DNA from: Mogibacterium sp. | GTDB lineage: Bacteria; Bacillota; Clostridia; Peptostreptococcales; Anaerovoracaceae | Direction: 5' to 3' | Length of the DNA: 32,371 nt | Assembly: GCA_012840975.1 (NCBI GenBank) | Contig: DUVP01000033.1 | Span: forward strand, 1 to 32,371 | Shown here: positions 22,407 to 31,844 of the stretch, piece by piece | Position numbering within the stretch: position 1 is the first letter of the stretch | Layout of the letters: each line of letters begins with the position of its first letter | The notes under the pieces: generated by a model | The model's input: the letters and a program-made list of their open reading frames with translations, nothing else | Database searches by the model: none | Told to the model about the DNA's origin: nothing | Position numbers and translations under genes: made by a program

Positions 22407-23687
22407 ATGAGATTGGAACTCGGAAAAATCAATATCACTGATATCCAATTCGCTGAAGAGTCCAAAATCGACAATGGTGTCCTTTATGTCAATGCAGAGG
22501 AACTTAAACCACTTGTGCTTGAGGACGAGAAAATCAAAGACGTTTACTTTGATATCGCAAGACCAGGTGAATCCGTAAGAATCACACCGGTCAAAGACGT
22601 TATCGAACCTCGTGTAAAGGTCGAAGGAAAGGGTGGAGTTTTCCCGGGATGGATAGCCAAGGTAGATACCGTTGGATCCGGAAAAACTTATGCTCTCAAG
22701 GGAATGGCTGTTGTAACTGCCGGAAAAATCGTAGGTTTCCAGGAGGGAATCATCGATATGACAGGTTTGGGAGCAGAATATACACCGTTCTCAAAGACTT
22801 TGAACCTGGTCATGGTATGTGAGCCTATAGAAGGCGTTAAGCAGCATGATTATGAGCCGGCTGTAAGAAAAGCAGGATTTAGAGTAGCTGCAAGAATCGG
22901 TGAACTCGCAAGAGAACTTGTTCCTGATGAAACAGTAGTGTATGAGACACAGACTTTCAAAGAAGGAATAGATAAGTATCCTGATCTGCCAAGAGTCGGT
23001 TATGTATGCATGCTTCAGAGCCAGGGATTGCTCCATGACACATATGTTTACGGAGTAGACGTTAAGCAGATAATACCTACAATTATAAGTCCTACAGAAG
23101 TAATGGACGGTGCAATTGTATCCGGTAACTGTGTATCCGCTTGCGACAAGAACCCGACATATGTACATCAGAACAACCCTGTAGTAGAAGACCTCTTTGC
23201 ACAGCACGGTAAGACTTTGAATTTCGTAAGCATGATTATAACAAATGAGAACGTGTACCTGGCTGATAAGCAGAGATCTTCAGACATGACTGCAAAGATC
23301 TGCAGAATGCTTGACCTTGACGGAGTAATTATCACTCAGGAAGGATTCGGTAATCCTGATACAGACCTCATCATGAACTGTAAGAAGATTGAGGCGGAAG
23401 GAATCAAGACAGTAATCGTAACCGATGAGTATGCAGGCAGAGACGGAAAGTCCCAGTCCCTGGCGGATGCAGATGTTGCAGCTAATGCTGTAGTAACAGG
23501 CGGAAATGCAAACCAGCTTGTTATACTCCCTAAGCTTGACAAAGTAATCGGAACACTTGACTATGTCAACGTAATTGCCGGTGCAAGCGACCACACGCTG
23601 AGAGAAGACGGATCACTTGAAGTTGAGCTTCAGGTAATCACAGGCGCAACAAACGAAACCGGTTTCGGAAGACTCAGTGCAAGATAA
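22407..23687 (+). CDS. grdE: Glycine reductase component B, subunits alpha/beta precursor (GrdE)
   Basis: 426 aa proprotein of the substrate-binding component B. In characterised GrdE the chain is cut between Asn and Cys and the new N-terminal Cys becomes a pyruvoyl group, which forms a Schiff base with glycine. The site is visible here as SGNCVSACDKN, with Asn241-Cys242, the same number as in the Eubacterium (Peptoclostridium) acidaminophilum protein. The two products would be about 26 and 20 kDa. The ribosome site AAAGGAGGCGA is very strong. It forms the working component with the selenoprotein GrdB 26 bp downstream. Sarcosine and betaine paralogues (GrdG, GrdI) are similar; glycine is preferred because of the riboswitch, grdX and the complete A/C/Trx set around it. 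Confidence 0.92.
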   Translation: MRLELGKINITDIQFAEESKIDNGVLYVNAEELKPLVLEDEKIKDVYFDIARPGESVRITPVKDVIEPRVKVEGKGGVFPGWIAKVDTVGSGKTYALKGMAVVTAGKIVGFQEGIIDMTGLGAEYTPFSKTLNLVMVCEPIEGVKQHDYEPAVRKAGFRVAARIGELARELVPDETVVYETQTFKEGIDKYPDLPRVGYVCMLQSQGLLHDTYVYGVDVKQIIPTIISPTEVMDGAIVSGNCVSACDKNPTYVHQNNPVVEDLFAQHGKTLNFVSMIITNENVYLADKQRSSDMTAKICRMLDLDGVIITQEGFGNPDTDLIMNCKKIEAEGIKTVIVTDEYAGRDGKSQSLADADVAANAVVTGGNANQLVILPKLDKVIGTLDYVNVIAGASDHTLREDGSLEVELQVITGATNETGFGRLSAR

Positions 23688-23713
23688 GAATCAGGGAAAG
23701 GAGGAAATAAGAA

Positions 23714-25027
23714 ATGTCTAAAATTAAAGTAGTTCACTACATTAACCAGTTCTTTGCCGGAATAGGCGGAGAAGAAAAAGCCGATACCCCGGCAGAACTT
23801 CATAAAGGCGAAGTTATCGGACCCGGAATGGCATTCCAGAAGGGATTCGGAGAAGAAGCGGAGATCATCGCAACTATAGTGTGCGGAGACTCTTACTTCA
23901 ACGAAAACATAGACAAGGCTAAGGCGGAGATCCTGGAATGGGTTAAGGACCTTGCACCTGATTTGTTTGTTGCAGGACCGGCATTCAATGCAGGACGTTA
24001 CGGAGTAGCATGCGGAACTATTGCAACAGCAGTTCAGGAAGAGCTTGGAATCAAGTCGATGACAGGAATGTATGTTGAAAACCCCGGTGCAGACATGTAC
24101 AAGAACAAGGTTTACATTCTTGAGACAAGAGACAGTGCAGCAGGCATGAGACAGGCTGTTAAGAGCATGACGGCTTTCGCTCTCAAATACGGTAAAGGAG
24201 AGAAGATCGGTGCTTCCGTTGAAGACGGATATATGAATCAGGGAATTCGTGTAAACTTCTTCGAGAAGGAAAGAGGCTCCGCAAGAGCTGTAAAGATGCT
24301 TATTGCCAAGTTGAACGATAAACCGTTTACAACAGAGTATCCGATGCCTGTATTTGACAAAGTAGATCCGATGCCTGCAGTCAAGGATATGGCACATGCC
24401 AAGATAGCAATCGTAACTTCGGGAGGCATCGTAGCCAAGGGTAACCCTGATCATATCGAAAGCTCCAGTGCTTCCAAGTTTGGCGAATATGATATCGAAG
24501 GTCTTTGTGATCTTGATGAGAGCACACATGAAACGGCTCATGGAGGATTTGACCCTGTTTATGCAAACTATGACTCGGATAGAGTAATCCCTGTAGACGT
24601 TCTGTGCGATCTCGAAAAAGAAGGTGTTATCGGCAAGCTTCACACTAAATTCTACTCAACAGTTGGTAACGGAACAGCTGTAGCTTCATCCAAGAAATAC
24701 GGTGCAGAGATTGCAAAACTGCTCAAAGCCGACGGAGTTGATGCCGTGATACTTACCTCGACGTGAGGAACCTGTACTCGTTGCGGTGCAACGATGGTTA
24801 AGGAAATCGAGAGAGCCGGCTTCCCTGTAGCTCATATTTGCACAGTTACACCTATTTCAATGACAGTAGGAGCTAACAGAATTATCCCTGCTATTGCTAT
24901 ACCTCACCCTCTGGGCAACCCTGCACTTGATAAGGATGAGGAGAAAGCTCTTCGTCGTAAGATCGTTATGAATGCACTTAATGCACTTCAGACAGATATT
25001 GACGGACAGAAGGTATTTGAAGGTTAA
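23714..25027 (+). CDS. grdB: Glycine reductase component B gamma subunit, selenoprotein (GrdB)
   Basis: 437 aa when the in-frame TGA at 24764-24766 is read as selenocysteine (residue 351). The sequence around it is LTS-T-U-GTCTRCGATMV, the UxxCxxC motif of GrdB. After it the frame stays open to 25027 with the conserved PISMTVGANRIIPAIAIPHP and the family end. GrdB's selenocysteine attacks the carboxymethyl group of the glycine Schiff base and hands it to the selenocysteine of protein A. A 6-bp hairpin directly downstream (24779-24793) is a good SECIS. The start has AAAGGAGGAAATAAG upstream. Automated callers would end the gene at 24766 and begin a false small gene at 24794. Confidence 0.93.
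24779..24793 (+). promoter_or_regulatory. SECIS element in grdB
   Basis: CGTTGC-GGT-GCAACG forms a perfect 6-bp stem with a loop beginning with G, starting 19 nt after the TGA. That distance and loop fit the bacterial SECIS rule for binding SelB. Confidence 0.7.
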
Positions 25028-25106
25028 ACCTGTTAAGTATTTTCAAGCTTATTACACAAAATAAATGCTTGAAGTATTTGAAAAAAAGTAAGGAAAGGAG
25101 AAAAAA

Positions 25107-25577
25107 ATGGCTATTCTTGATGGAAAGAAAGCTATCGTCATCGGAGACCGTGATGGTATTCCGGGACCTGCGATAGCTGAATGTGTCGAAACAGCAGGCG
25201 CAGAAGTCGTATTCTTCTCGACTGAGTGCTTTGTCTGAACGGCAGCCGGAGCCATGGATTTGGAGAATCAGAAGAGAGTCAAAGAATTCTACGATGAGTA
25301 CGGTGTAGACAACCTGGTAGTAATCGTAGGAGCAGCAGAAGGCGAGTCCGCCGGTCTTGCTGCAGAAACAGTAGGTCTCGGAGATCCGACATTTGCAGGT
25401 GTTCTGGCAGGGGTTTCGTTGAAACTCCCATGTTATCATATATGCGAGCCTGAGATTAAAGATGAAGTCGATGCAGATGTATATGATGAGCAGGTAGGTA
25501 TGATGGAAATGGTGCTTGATGTTGACGATATCGTCGAAGAGATGCAAGCTATTCGCGATGAAGTAGCAGAAGCATAA
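25107..25577 (+). CDS. grdA: Glycine reductase protein A, selenoprotein (GrdA)
   Basis: 156 aa with an in-frame TGA at 25236-25238 read as selenocysteine 44. The context [16 protein letters not shown] is the diagnostic GrdA motif, and Cys41 plus Sec44 form the selenide-sulfide pair. GrdA is the small acidic carrier. It takes the carboxymethyl group from component B as a Se-carboxymethyl-selenocysteine, delivers it as a ketene equivalent to component C, and is then re-reduced by thioredoxin. AGGAAAGGAG precedes the ATG at 25107. A weak SECIS-like stem CCA/TGG (25252-25263, G in loop position 2) starts the right distance from the TGA. Without recoding only the part after 25254 would be called. 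GrdA is shared by glycine, sarcosine and betaine reductases. Confidence 0.93.
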
Positions 25578-25599
25578 AGAAATAAGTACGGGATTGAAC

Positions 25600-25629
25600 G
25601 CCTGAGGTATAAATATATATGCCTCAGGC
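25600..25629 (+). other. Intercistronic hairpin between grdA and trxB
   Basis: GCCTGAGG (25600-25607) pairs with CCTCAGGC (25622-25629) around an AT-rich loop. There is no T-run, so it is more likely an mRNA stability or processing stem than a terminator. It could set a higher level of the selenoprotein messages than of trxB onward. Confidence 0.6.
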
Positions 25630-25674
25630 AATCAAATCCCATATCCCCAATTTATAATCATGGAGGTGGTCGAC

Positions 25675-26628
25675 ATGAAAACATATGACATAGCTATAAT
25701 CGGAGGAGGTCCTGCAGGACTCGCAGCAGGATTATATTCAGGCAGAGCAAAAATGGACACTCTGATTCTTGAGAAACAGAAATACGGTGGACAAATCGTA
25801 ACTACAGACGAGCTTGAGAACTATCCCGGCTCAATTAAAGAGGAAACAGGACCTTCTTTGATCGGACGTATGGTAGATCAGGCAGATAAGTTTGGTTGTA
25901 CTAGAATTGAAGATACTGTCACCGACGTAGAACTTGAAGGTGATGTTAAAATACTTAAAGGAAATAAAGGCGAATACCGTGCGAAAGCGGTAATAATTAC
26001 AAGTGGAGCTACACCTACTAACATAGGATGTCCGGGAGAAAAAGAATTTACGGGTAAGGGAGTATCGTACTGCGCTACATGCGACGCTGCTTTCTTCGAG
26101 GATTTTGAAGTATATGTAGTAGGTGGCGGAGATGCTGCTGTAGAAGAAGCGATTTACCTGACAAAATTTGCCCGCAAGGTAACAATAATCCACAGAAGAG
26201 ATGCACTCAGAGCTGCAAGAAGCATTCAGGATAAAGCATTTGCGAATGACAAAATCGAGTTTATGTGGAATACGACTGTTGAAGAAATCAAAGGAGACGG
26301 TATTGTTACCGGTATGATAGTCAAAGATACTAAATCAGGTGAAACAAGAGAAGTCTTTGCAGACGAAGAAGACGGAACATTCGGTATCTTTGTATTTATC
26401 GGATTCAAGCCGATTTCAGCTATTTTCGAAGGAAAAGTTGATATGGAAAACGGCTATATTCTGACCGATGAGAATATGCACACCAATATCCCGGGAGTTT
26501 TTGCAGCAGGGGATATCCGTAAGAAGTCTCTCAGACAGGTAGTAACAGCTGCAGCTGACGGAGCTATAGCTGCTACAGAAGCAGGCAGATACATCGAAGA
26601 AATGGAAGGTACTGCATACAAGTACTAA
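25675..26628 (+). CDS. trxB: Thioredoxin reductase
   Basis: 317 aa, FAD enzyme. The FAD fold is YDIAIIGGGPAGLAAGLYSG at the start, the redox pair is SYCATCDAAFF (Cys133, Cys136), and the NAD(P)H fold is VVGGGDAAVEEAIYL with IIHRRDALRA. The FAD signature near the end is TNIPGVFAAGDIR. It transfers electrons from NAD(P)H to the CVPC thioredoxin encoded next, which reduces selenoprotein A. The ATG at 25675, with GGAGGTGG 7-8 bp before it, is the start. The in-frame ATG at 25660 overlaps that ribosome site and is rejected. Part of the grd operon. Confidence 0.95.
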   Translation: MKTYDIAIIGGGPAGLAAGLYSGRAKMDTLILEKQKYGGQIVTTDELENYPGSIKEETGPSLIGRMVDQADKFGCTRIEDTVTDVELEGDVKILKGNKGEYRAKAVIITSGATPTNIGCPGEKEFTGKGVSYCATCDAAFFEDFEVYVVGGGDAAVEEAIYLTKFARKVTIIHRRDALRAARSIQDKAFANDKIEFMWNTTVEEIKGDGIVTGMIVKDTKSGETREVFADEEDGTFGIFVFIGFKPISAIFEGKVDMENGYILTDENMHTNIPGVFAAGDIRKKSLRQVVTAAADGAIAATEAGRYIEEMEGTAYKY

Positions 26629-26782
26629 AGATAGAGATTAACAATAAAAGCTAATAAGAATATTAAAAAAATTAATACCAATAAATAGAACACTGATAAA
26701 GTGTAATATTAAGATGTAATAATTAAGTAAGCATTTGTAAAAGTTAAAAGGATTGAGATAACAGAAAAGGAGGACAAGAATA

Positions 26783-27100
26783 ATGTTAGAAGTTGATAAG
26801 AAAACATTTGAAGAAGAAGTTCTTCAGGCAGAAGGATATGTAGTAGTAGATTTTTACGGTGACGGATGCGTACCGTGCCAGGCTCTTATGCCACATGTAC
26901 ACGCACTTGCTGATGAGTATGGTGATAAGCTTAAATTCGTCGGACTTAACACATCGAAGGCAAGAAGAGTTGCTATCGGCCAGAAGGTAATGGGATTGCC
27001 TGTTGTTGCTGTCTACAAAGATGGCGAAAAGATAGAGGAGCTGGTTAAAGATGATGCAACACCTGAAGCTGTAAAAGCAATGGTAGAGAAGTACATTTAA
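26783..27100 (+). CDS. trxA: Thioredoxin of the glycine reductase system
   Basis: 105 aa. The active site is GDGCVPCQALMP (Cys29-Val-Pro-Cys32), the GCVPC variant characteristic of thioredoxins from amino-acid-fermenting anaerobes that use glycine reductase, in place of WCGPC. The cis-Pro loop is MGLPVVAVY. It accepts electrons from TrxB and reduces the oxidised selenide-sulfide of GrdA. AAAAGGAGGAC precedes the ATG. The 154-bp gap before it is very AT-rich and could hold an internal promoter, but no clear boxes are seen. Confidence 0.95.
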   Translation: MLEVDKKTFEEEVLQAEGYVVVDFYGDGCVPCQALMPHVHALADEYGDKLKFVGLNTSKARRVAIGQKVMGLPVVAVYKDGEKIEELVKDDATPEAVKAMVEKYI

Positions 27101-27146
27101 TTGGAAGCTATATATCAACTGATAGGAAGGGTATAGGAGAACTACT

Positions 27147-28691
27147 ATGAGTGAATATGCAGTAATAAAAGGAGCCAGCTACACACTGGCGTACACGCCT
27201 GATATGATTATCCAGGACGGAGCTACACAGGTTACAGAAAGGATAGTAAACCCTGAGAGCGAATATCTGAAGAAGCTTCCGGAGCACATCAGAAGTTATG
27301 AGGATGTACTTAGCTATGCACCTAATCAGGTATACATCGGTAATATGAAACCTCAAGATCTTGATGAAATAGAATTTCCTTGGTATGACAAGAAAGCACC
27401 GGTAAATGGCAGATGGGGCAAATGCGGTGAAATAATGCCTCAAGACGAGTTCTACGGACTGATGCAGATTTCAGACGCATTCGACCTTGTTGAACTTGAA
27501 GCAGGATTTGCAGCATCGGTAAAGGAAAAACTGGCAAAGCACGAACTGTTTACAGAAAAGCACATCGCTGTACTTGATAAAAACGCCAAGTTTACAGAGG
27601 AAGCTCTTCAGGCTGTAGTTGATGACGGCGGCTGTGGACTTTATTCAGATGGCAAACTTGTCGGAGCAGTTAAGAAGGCTCATGATGTTGACGTGAACCT
27701 GTCAGCACACGTTATGCTTGAGAACATTGCAAACAAGGCAACAAGCGTTCTTTCTCTGCTTCATCTGATAAAAGCTACCGGAATAAATCCGGATGAAGTC
27801 GATTACGTAATCGATTGCGGTGAGGAAGCATGTGGTGATATGAACCAGAGAGGCGGAGGAAACTTTGCTAAAGCGGCAGCTGAGGTTGCAGGGTTTATGA
27901 ATGCAACAGGTTCCGACGTAAGAAGCTTCTGTGCAGCTCCTGCACACGCATTGCTCAGTGCAGCGTCACTGGTTAAAGCAGGTACATTCAAGAACGTTGT
28001 TGTTACAGCCGGTGGCTGTACAGCAAAGCTCGGAATGAACGGTAAGAGCCACGTAGATAAGGGACTTCCTATTCTTGAAGACGTTCTCGCAGGGTTTTCT
28101 GTTCTGATAAGTGAGAACAACGGTACTGATCCGATTATCCGTACAGATATAGTCGGAAAGCACAATGTCGGTACAGGTTCATCTCCGCAGGCGGTTATAA
28201 GCTCGCTTGTTACAGATGCTCTTGATAGAGCAGGACTGAAGATTACAGATGTTGATAAATTCGCAGCTGAAATGCAGAACCCTGATATTACAAAGCCGGC
28301 CGGAGCCGGAGACGTGCCTGAGGCTAACTACAAGATGATAGGAGCTCTCGGAGTAAAGAAAGGTGATCTCGAAAGAAAAGAACTTCCTGAATTCATAGTC
28401 AAACACGGAATGAAGGGATGGGCACCTACTCAGGGACATATTCCGTCGGGAGCACCATACCTGGGACCATGTAGAGAAATGATTGTCAACGGAGATATCA
28501 GCAGGGCAATGATAATAGGAAAGGGAAGTCTTTTCCTTGGAAGACTGACCAACCTTTTCGACGGAGTATCATTTGTTATCGAAGCTAATAAGGGAGAATC
28601 TACAGAAACAAGTGCGGTATCTGAAGAAGAAGTAAGAGGAATGATCGCTAATGCAATGAAGGACTTTGCTGCAAGTCTCCTGGCAGAATAA
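27147..28691 (+). CDS. grdC: Glycine reductase component C, beta subunit (GrdC)
   Basis: 514 aa, full length. It belongs to the thiolase-like/FabH-like fold. Visible signatures are DYVIDCGEEACGDMNQRGGGN, split around residues 220-238, and FCAAPAHALLSAASLV and VVTAGGCTAKLGMNGKSH in the middle. The C-terminus has THIPS-like GHIPSGAPYLGPC and MIIGKGSLFLGRLTNLFDG. With GrdD it accepts the acetyl (ketene) unit from carboxymethylated protein A, forms an acetyl-thioester and passes it on for phosphorolysis. AGGGTATAGGAGA lies upstream of the ATG, 46 bp after trxA. grdD follows after 12 bp. Confidence 0.94.
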   Translation: MSEYAVIKGASYTLAYTPDMIIQDGATQVTERIVNPESEYLKKLPEHIRSYEDVLSYAPNQVYIGNMKPQDLDEIEFPWYDKKAPVNGRWGKCGEIMPQDEFYGLMQISDAFDLVELEAGFAASVKEKLAKHELFTEKHIAVLDKNAKFTEEALQAVVDDGGCGLYSDGKLVGAVKKAHDVDVNLSAHVMLENIANKATSVLSLLHLIKATGINPDEVDYVIDCGEEACGDMNQRGGGNFAKAAAEVAGFMNATGSDVRSFCAAPAHALLSAASLVKAGTFKNVVVTAGGCTAKLGMNGKSHVDKGLPILEDVLAGFSVLISENNGTDPIIRTDIVGKHNVGTGSSPQAVISSLVTDALDRAGLKITDVDKFAAEMQNPDITKPAGAGDVPEANYKMIGALGVKKGDLERKELPEFIVKHGMKGWAPTQGHIPSGAPYLGPCREMIVNGDISRAMIIGKGSLFLGRLTNLFDGVSFVIEANKGESTETSAVSEEEVRGMIANAMKDFAASLLAE

Positions 28692-28703
28692 AGGAGGAAT
28701 ATT

Positions 28704-29861
28704 ATGGCTCAGAATTTACAGAAATTGATCGCTGAGACATTCCTTGAAATGGCAGAGGGCGTCCGGAGCGGAAGTTATGGCAAGCGACCTAAGATTGCAC
28801 TTACCGGCATGGGAAGCGAACTCGGAGAAGAAAACTCCATGGAAGCGGCAAAAATGGCTGCAAAAGAGGGTATCGATGTTTTCTATATAGGAACTCTCGA
28901 GGCTGAAGGCGTTACAACTGTTAAGGTTGCTGACGACGAAGAAGGACATGCCAAGATGGAAGAACTTCTCGGAAGCGGTGAGGTAGATGCTGCTGTTACA
29001 ATGCACTATCCGTTTCCGATAGGTGTATCCACCGTAGGCAGAGTCATAACTCCGGCTAAAGGAAAAGAGATGTTCATTGCCACCACAACAGGTACTTCAA
29101 GTGCCGACAGGATTGAAGGAATGATCAAGAATGCTGTGTATGGCATTATTGCCGCTAAGACATGCGGCGTCGCTGAACCTACAGTTGGAATTATCAACAT
29201 AGATGGAGCGAGACAGACAGAAAAAGCGTTGAAAGAACTTGCTGAGGGCGGCTATCCAATTAACTTTGCAGAGTCCGGAAGATCGGACGGAGGCTGTGTT
29301 ATGAGAGGAAACGACCTGCTTCAGGGAACACCTGACGTAATCGTTACCGATCCGCTTACAGGCAACGTGCTTATCAAGATGCTGGCGGCATATCAGACCG
29401 GTGGCAGTTATGAAGCAGTCGGCTATGGATACGGTCCGGGAGTCGGTGAAGGTTATGACAGAATCGTCATGATTATTTCAAGAGCATCAGGGGCTCCGGT
29501 TGTTGCAGGTGCTATCCGTTATGCAGCAGATCTTGTAAAAGGAAAGTATTTCGAAGTAGCAGCTAAAGAATTTGCGGCTGTCAAAAAAGCGGGTCTCGAC
29601 AAAATCCTCGAAGCTCGTAAAGCAGCAGCAAAGCCGGCAGCTGCAGCTGAGGAAGAAGTAAAAGCTCCTCCTTCAGAGGTCGTTACAGGTGAAATTCCTG
29701 GAATAGAAGTAATGGATCTCGAAGACGGAGTAGTTGCCCTTTGGAAGAAGGGTATCTATGCCGAAAGCGGAATGGGATGTACAGGACCTATAATTCGTGT
29801 CAATGAAGCAAATCTTGAAAAAGCAAGAGTTATACTGACTGAAGCAGGCTTCATATCCTGA
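28704..29861 (+). CDS. grdD: Glycine reductase component C, alpha subunit (GrdD)
   Basis: 385 aa, PlsX/phosphotransacetylase-like fold. It begins LQKLIAETFLEMAEGV and carries GMGSELGEEN near residue 35-44. The C-terminal GMGCTGPIIRVNEAN holds Cys359, the thiol that in the E. acidaminophilum enzyme carries the acetyl group before phosphate attack. The product is acetyl phosphate, which acetate kinase uses to make ATP, so this is the energy-conserving step. An Ala/Lys/Glu-rich linker (about 308-330) separates the main domain from this C-terminal part. AAAGGAGGAA precedes the start, 12 bp after grdC. A strong hairpin at 29885 ends the operon. Confidence 0.94.
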   Translation: MAQNLQKLIAETFLEMAEGVRSGSYGKRPKIALTGMGSELGEENSMEAAKMAAKEGIDVFYIGTLEAEGVTTVKVADDEEGHAKMEELLGSGEVDAAVTMHYPFPIGVSTVGRVITPAKGKEMFIATTTGTSSADRIEGMIKNAVYGIIAAKTCGVAEPTVGIINIDGARQTEKALKELAEGGYPINFAESGRSDGGCVMRGNDLLQGTPDVIVTDPLTGNVLIKMLAAYQTGGSYEAVGYGYGPGVGEGYDRIVMIISRASGAPVVAGAIRYAADLVKGKYFEVAAKEFAAVKKAGLDKILEARKAAAKPAAAAEEEVKAPPSEVVTGEIPGIEVMDLEDGVVALWKKGIYAESGMGCTGPIIRVNEANLEKARVILTEAGFIS

Positions 29862-29884
29862 TACCGCGAATGTCGATCAAAAAT

Positions 29885-29912
29885 TGAAGACGGTGCATTT
29901 GCACCGTCTTCA
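29885..29912. terminator. Terminator of the grd operon
   Basis: TGAAGACGGTGC (29885-29896) and GCACCGTCTTCA (29901-29912) form a perfect 12-bp stem with a 4-nt loop. The trailing tract TTAATTTC is only moderately T-rich; it may work in both directions. Confidence 0.82.
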
Positions 29913-30054
29913 TTAATTTCAAACTCTTCAAAGTAAAAATCTAAAGTTATAAAACCTTTAGAAATATTGACTTTTGAAGCATTTTTGATTAACATTTTAA
30001 GAAATGTAAATTCTAAGTTTAGATGGGCACAAATCCATGGAAAGAAGGATGCAT

Positions 30055-31710
30055 ATGAAAAAGTATGAATATATACCGGAACGAGACTTTCAGGATTTAA
30101 GGGAATTGATAAATCGTTCTGTAGACAGGTTCGGGCCTAAGACAGCATTTATTTACAAAAGCAAAGACCGTAAAACCAAGACGGAAATATCGTTTTCAAA
30201 ATTTGGAGAGGATATAGATACGGTCTCTGCTTTTTTGATTGAGGAAGGATTGAAAGGCGAAAAGATTGCGGTAATAGGTCCAAACTCTTATGAATGGGTT
30301 GTGCTGTATTATGCCGTAATGAACAATGTGGGAATTTTGGTACCTCTTGATAAAGGGCTGCCGGATGACGAAATTGCAAATTCACTCAAACTCAGCTCGT
30401 GTGATTTTATTGTTTACGACGAAGAGTTTAAAGAGAATATAGAAAACATTCAAAAGAACTACGGTGTTAAATTAAAAAAGGCCATCTCGATGGATGTGCT
30501 TAAGCAGGATAAACTTCCGGCTTATAAACCGCTTGTAGAAAAGCACAAGAAGGACTTTAAGGTCATAGATAAACATGAGACAGCACTTATAGCCTTTACA
30601 TCAGGCACAACCAGTCAGGCAAAAGCAGCTCTGCTTTCACACAGAAATATAGCATCAAATGTAGGCGTATTGGATATGGTAGAGCGAATGACACCGGAAG
30701 ATAACGGATATATTTTCCTTCCTCTTCATCACCTGTTCGGATCGACCGGAGTGGCATTTCTTATCAGCCAGGGAATAACCAGTGCTTTTTGCAGCGGGAT
30801 TAAATATTTTCAAAGAGAGCTGAAAGAATATCAGGTAAGTACTTTCTTCTGCGTTCCGCTGATAATTGAATCGATGGTCAATAAGGTGCTAAAGACCGCA
30901 GACCAGCAGGGCAAACGCAAAAAACTTGAGATGGGAAGAAAAATAGTTCGTTTTTTCCTCAAGTTCGGCATAGACCTTCGACCGATTATATTTAAGGAAG
31001 TAAGGGATGGTCTGGGAGGAAATCTCAGGCACCTGGTTAGCGGAGCAGCCCCTCTCAGTATGGAAATTAACTCATATATCTGGGATTTCGGTATTTTCGG
31101 ATATCAGGGTTATGGGCTGACAGAGACATCTCCTGTAATTGCCGCGGAAAATCCTACCACAACCAAGCCGGGTACTGTCGGTCTTGCGATGCCGCTCGTT
31201 GATGTTAAGCTTCATGAACCTAACGAGGAAGGCATAGGTGAGCTTCTGGTCAAAGGGCCGAATGTCATGAAAGGTTATATGAATAATGATGAGCTGAATA
31301 AAGAGGTCTTTATAGACGGTTACTTCAACACAGGTGACCTCGCAAGCATTGATGAAGAAGGCTTCATTACGATACATGGAAGATTAAAGAATGTTGTAGT
31401 CCTCAAAAACGGTAAGAATATATACCCTGAAGAAATTGAAGTTTTAATTGACAAGCTTCCGTATGCATTGGAAAATGTCGTGTTAGGACAGGAGCAGGGA
31501 GACGACTACAGACTCATTGCCGCTATTGTGTACGATGAAAGTCAATTCAAAGAAGGAGACGATATACAGGCTATTATAGATGCGGATATTGAAAAAATAA
31601 ATGAACATATGCCTGCATATAAGAGAATCAAAGAGGTCTTTATTACTACCGAGCCGTTTGAGAAAACCACTACAGGAAAGGTAAAAAGAGCAACAGTCAC
31701 GATAGGTTAG
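30055..31710 (+). CDS. AMP-dependent acyl-CoA synthetase/ligase
   Basis: 551 aa, ANL superfamily. The ATP-binding loop is AFTSGTTSQAKAALLSH; the usual TGxPKG is changed to TSQAKA, leaving the Lys in place. The adenylate motif is GYQGYGLTETSPV. FNTGDLASIDEEGFITIHGR holds the ribose-binding Asp, KNGKNIYPEEIE is the hinge, and KTTTGKVKR gives the catalytic C-terminal Lys. It activates a carboxylic acid (probably medium- or long-chain, or an aryl/branched Stickland acid) to the CoA thioester via an acyl-AMP. I start at 30055, with AAGGA 5-6 bp upstream; ATG 30037 overlaps that site. It is separated from grdD by a terminator, so it is an independent transcript. The next gene encodes a hydroxyacyl-CoA dehydratase-type protein, suggesting CoA-ester metabolism. 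Confidence 0.9.
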   Translation: MKKYEYIPERDFQDLRELINRSVDRFGPKTAFIYKSKDRKTKTEISFSKFGEDIDTVSAFLIEEGLKGEKIAVIGPNSYEWVVLYYAVMNNVGILVPLDKGLPDDEIANSLKLSSCDFIVYDEEFKENIENIQKNYGVKLKKAISMDVLKQDKLPAYKPLVEKHKKDFKVIDKHETALIAFTSGTTSQAKAALLSHRNIASNVGVLDMVERMTPEDNGYIFLPLHHLFGSTGVAFLISQGITSAFCSGIKYFQRELKEYQVSTFFCVPLIIESMVNKVLKTADQQGKRKKLEMGRKIVRFFLKFGIDLRPIIFKEVRDGLGGNLRHLVSGAAPLSMEINSYIWDFGIFGYQGYGLTETSPVIAAENPTTTKPGTVGLAMPLVDVKLHEPNEEGIGELLVKGPNVMKGYMNNDELNKEVFIDGYFNTGDLASIDEEGFITIHGRLKNVVVLKNGKNIYPEEIEVLIDKLPYALENVVLGQEQGDDYRLIAAIVYDESQFKEGDDIQAIIDADIEKINEHMPAYKRIKEVFITTEPFEKTTTGKVKRATVTIG

Positions 31711-31844
31711 GGAATTTTTACTTGTGAAGGCAAATAAAAAAGGATTGCTCTGTATAATAGGAAAGACCTATAAGTATCTAATTTGCATAAAAACAATCAA
31801 TTTTTAATTATATTCGACAAAGATTAAAATTAAATATGTAGGAA

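Noticed and set aside
23630-24643. Long antisense open frame (337 codons) opposite grdB/grdE
   Set aside because: It lies opposite strongly conserved grd genes, is rich in Cys/Tyr/Ser as expected from reverse reading of such codons, and has no family motif or ribosome site.
24764-24766. TGA in grdB as a nonsense mutation or pseudogene
   Set aside because: The codon is exactly at the Sec position of the UxxCxxC motif, the downstream frame is intact and conserved, and a SECIS hairpin follows.
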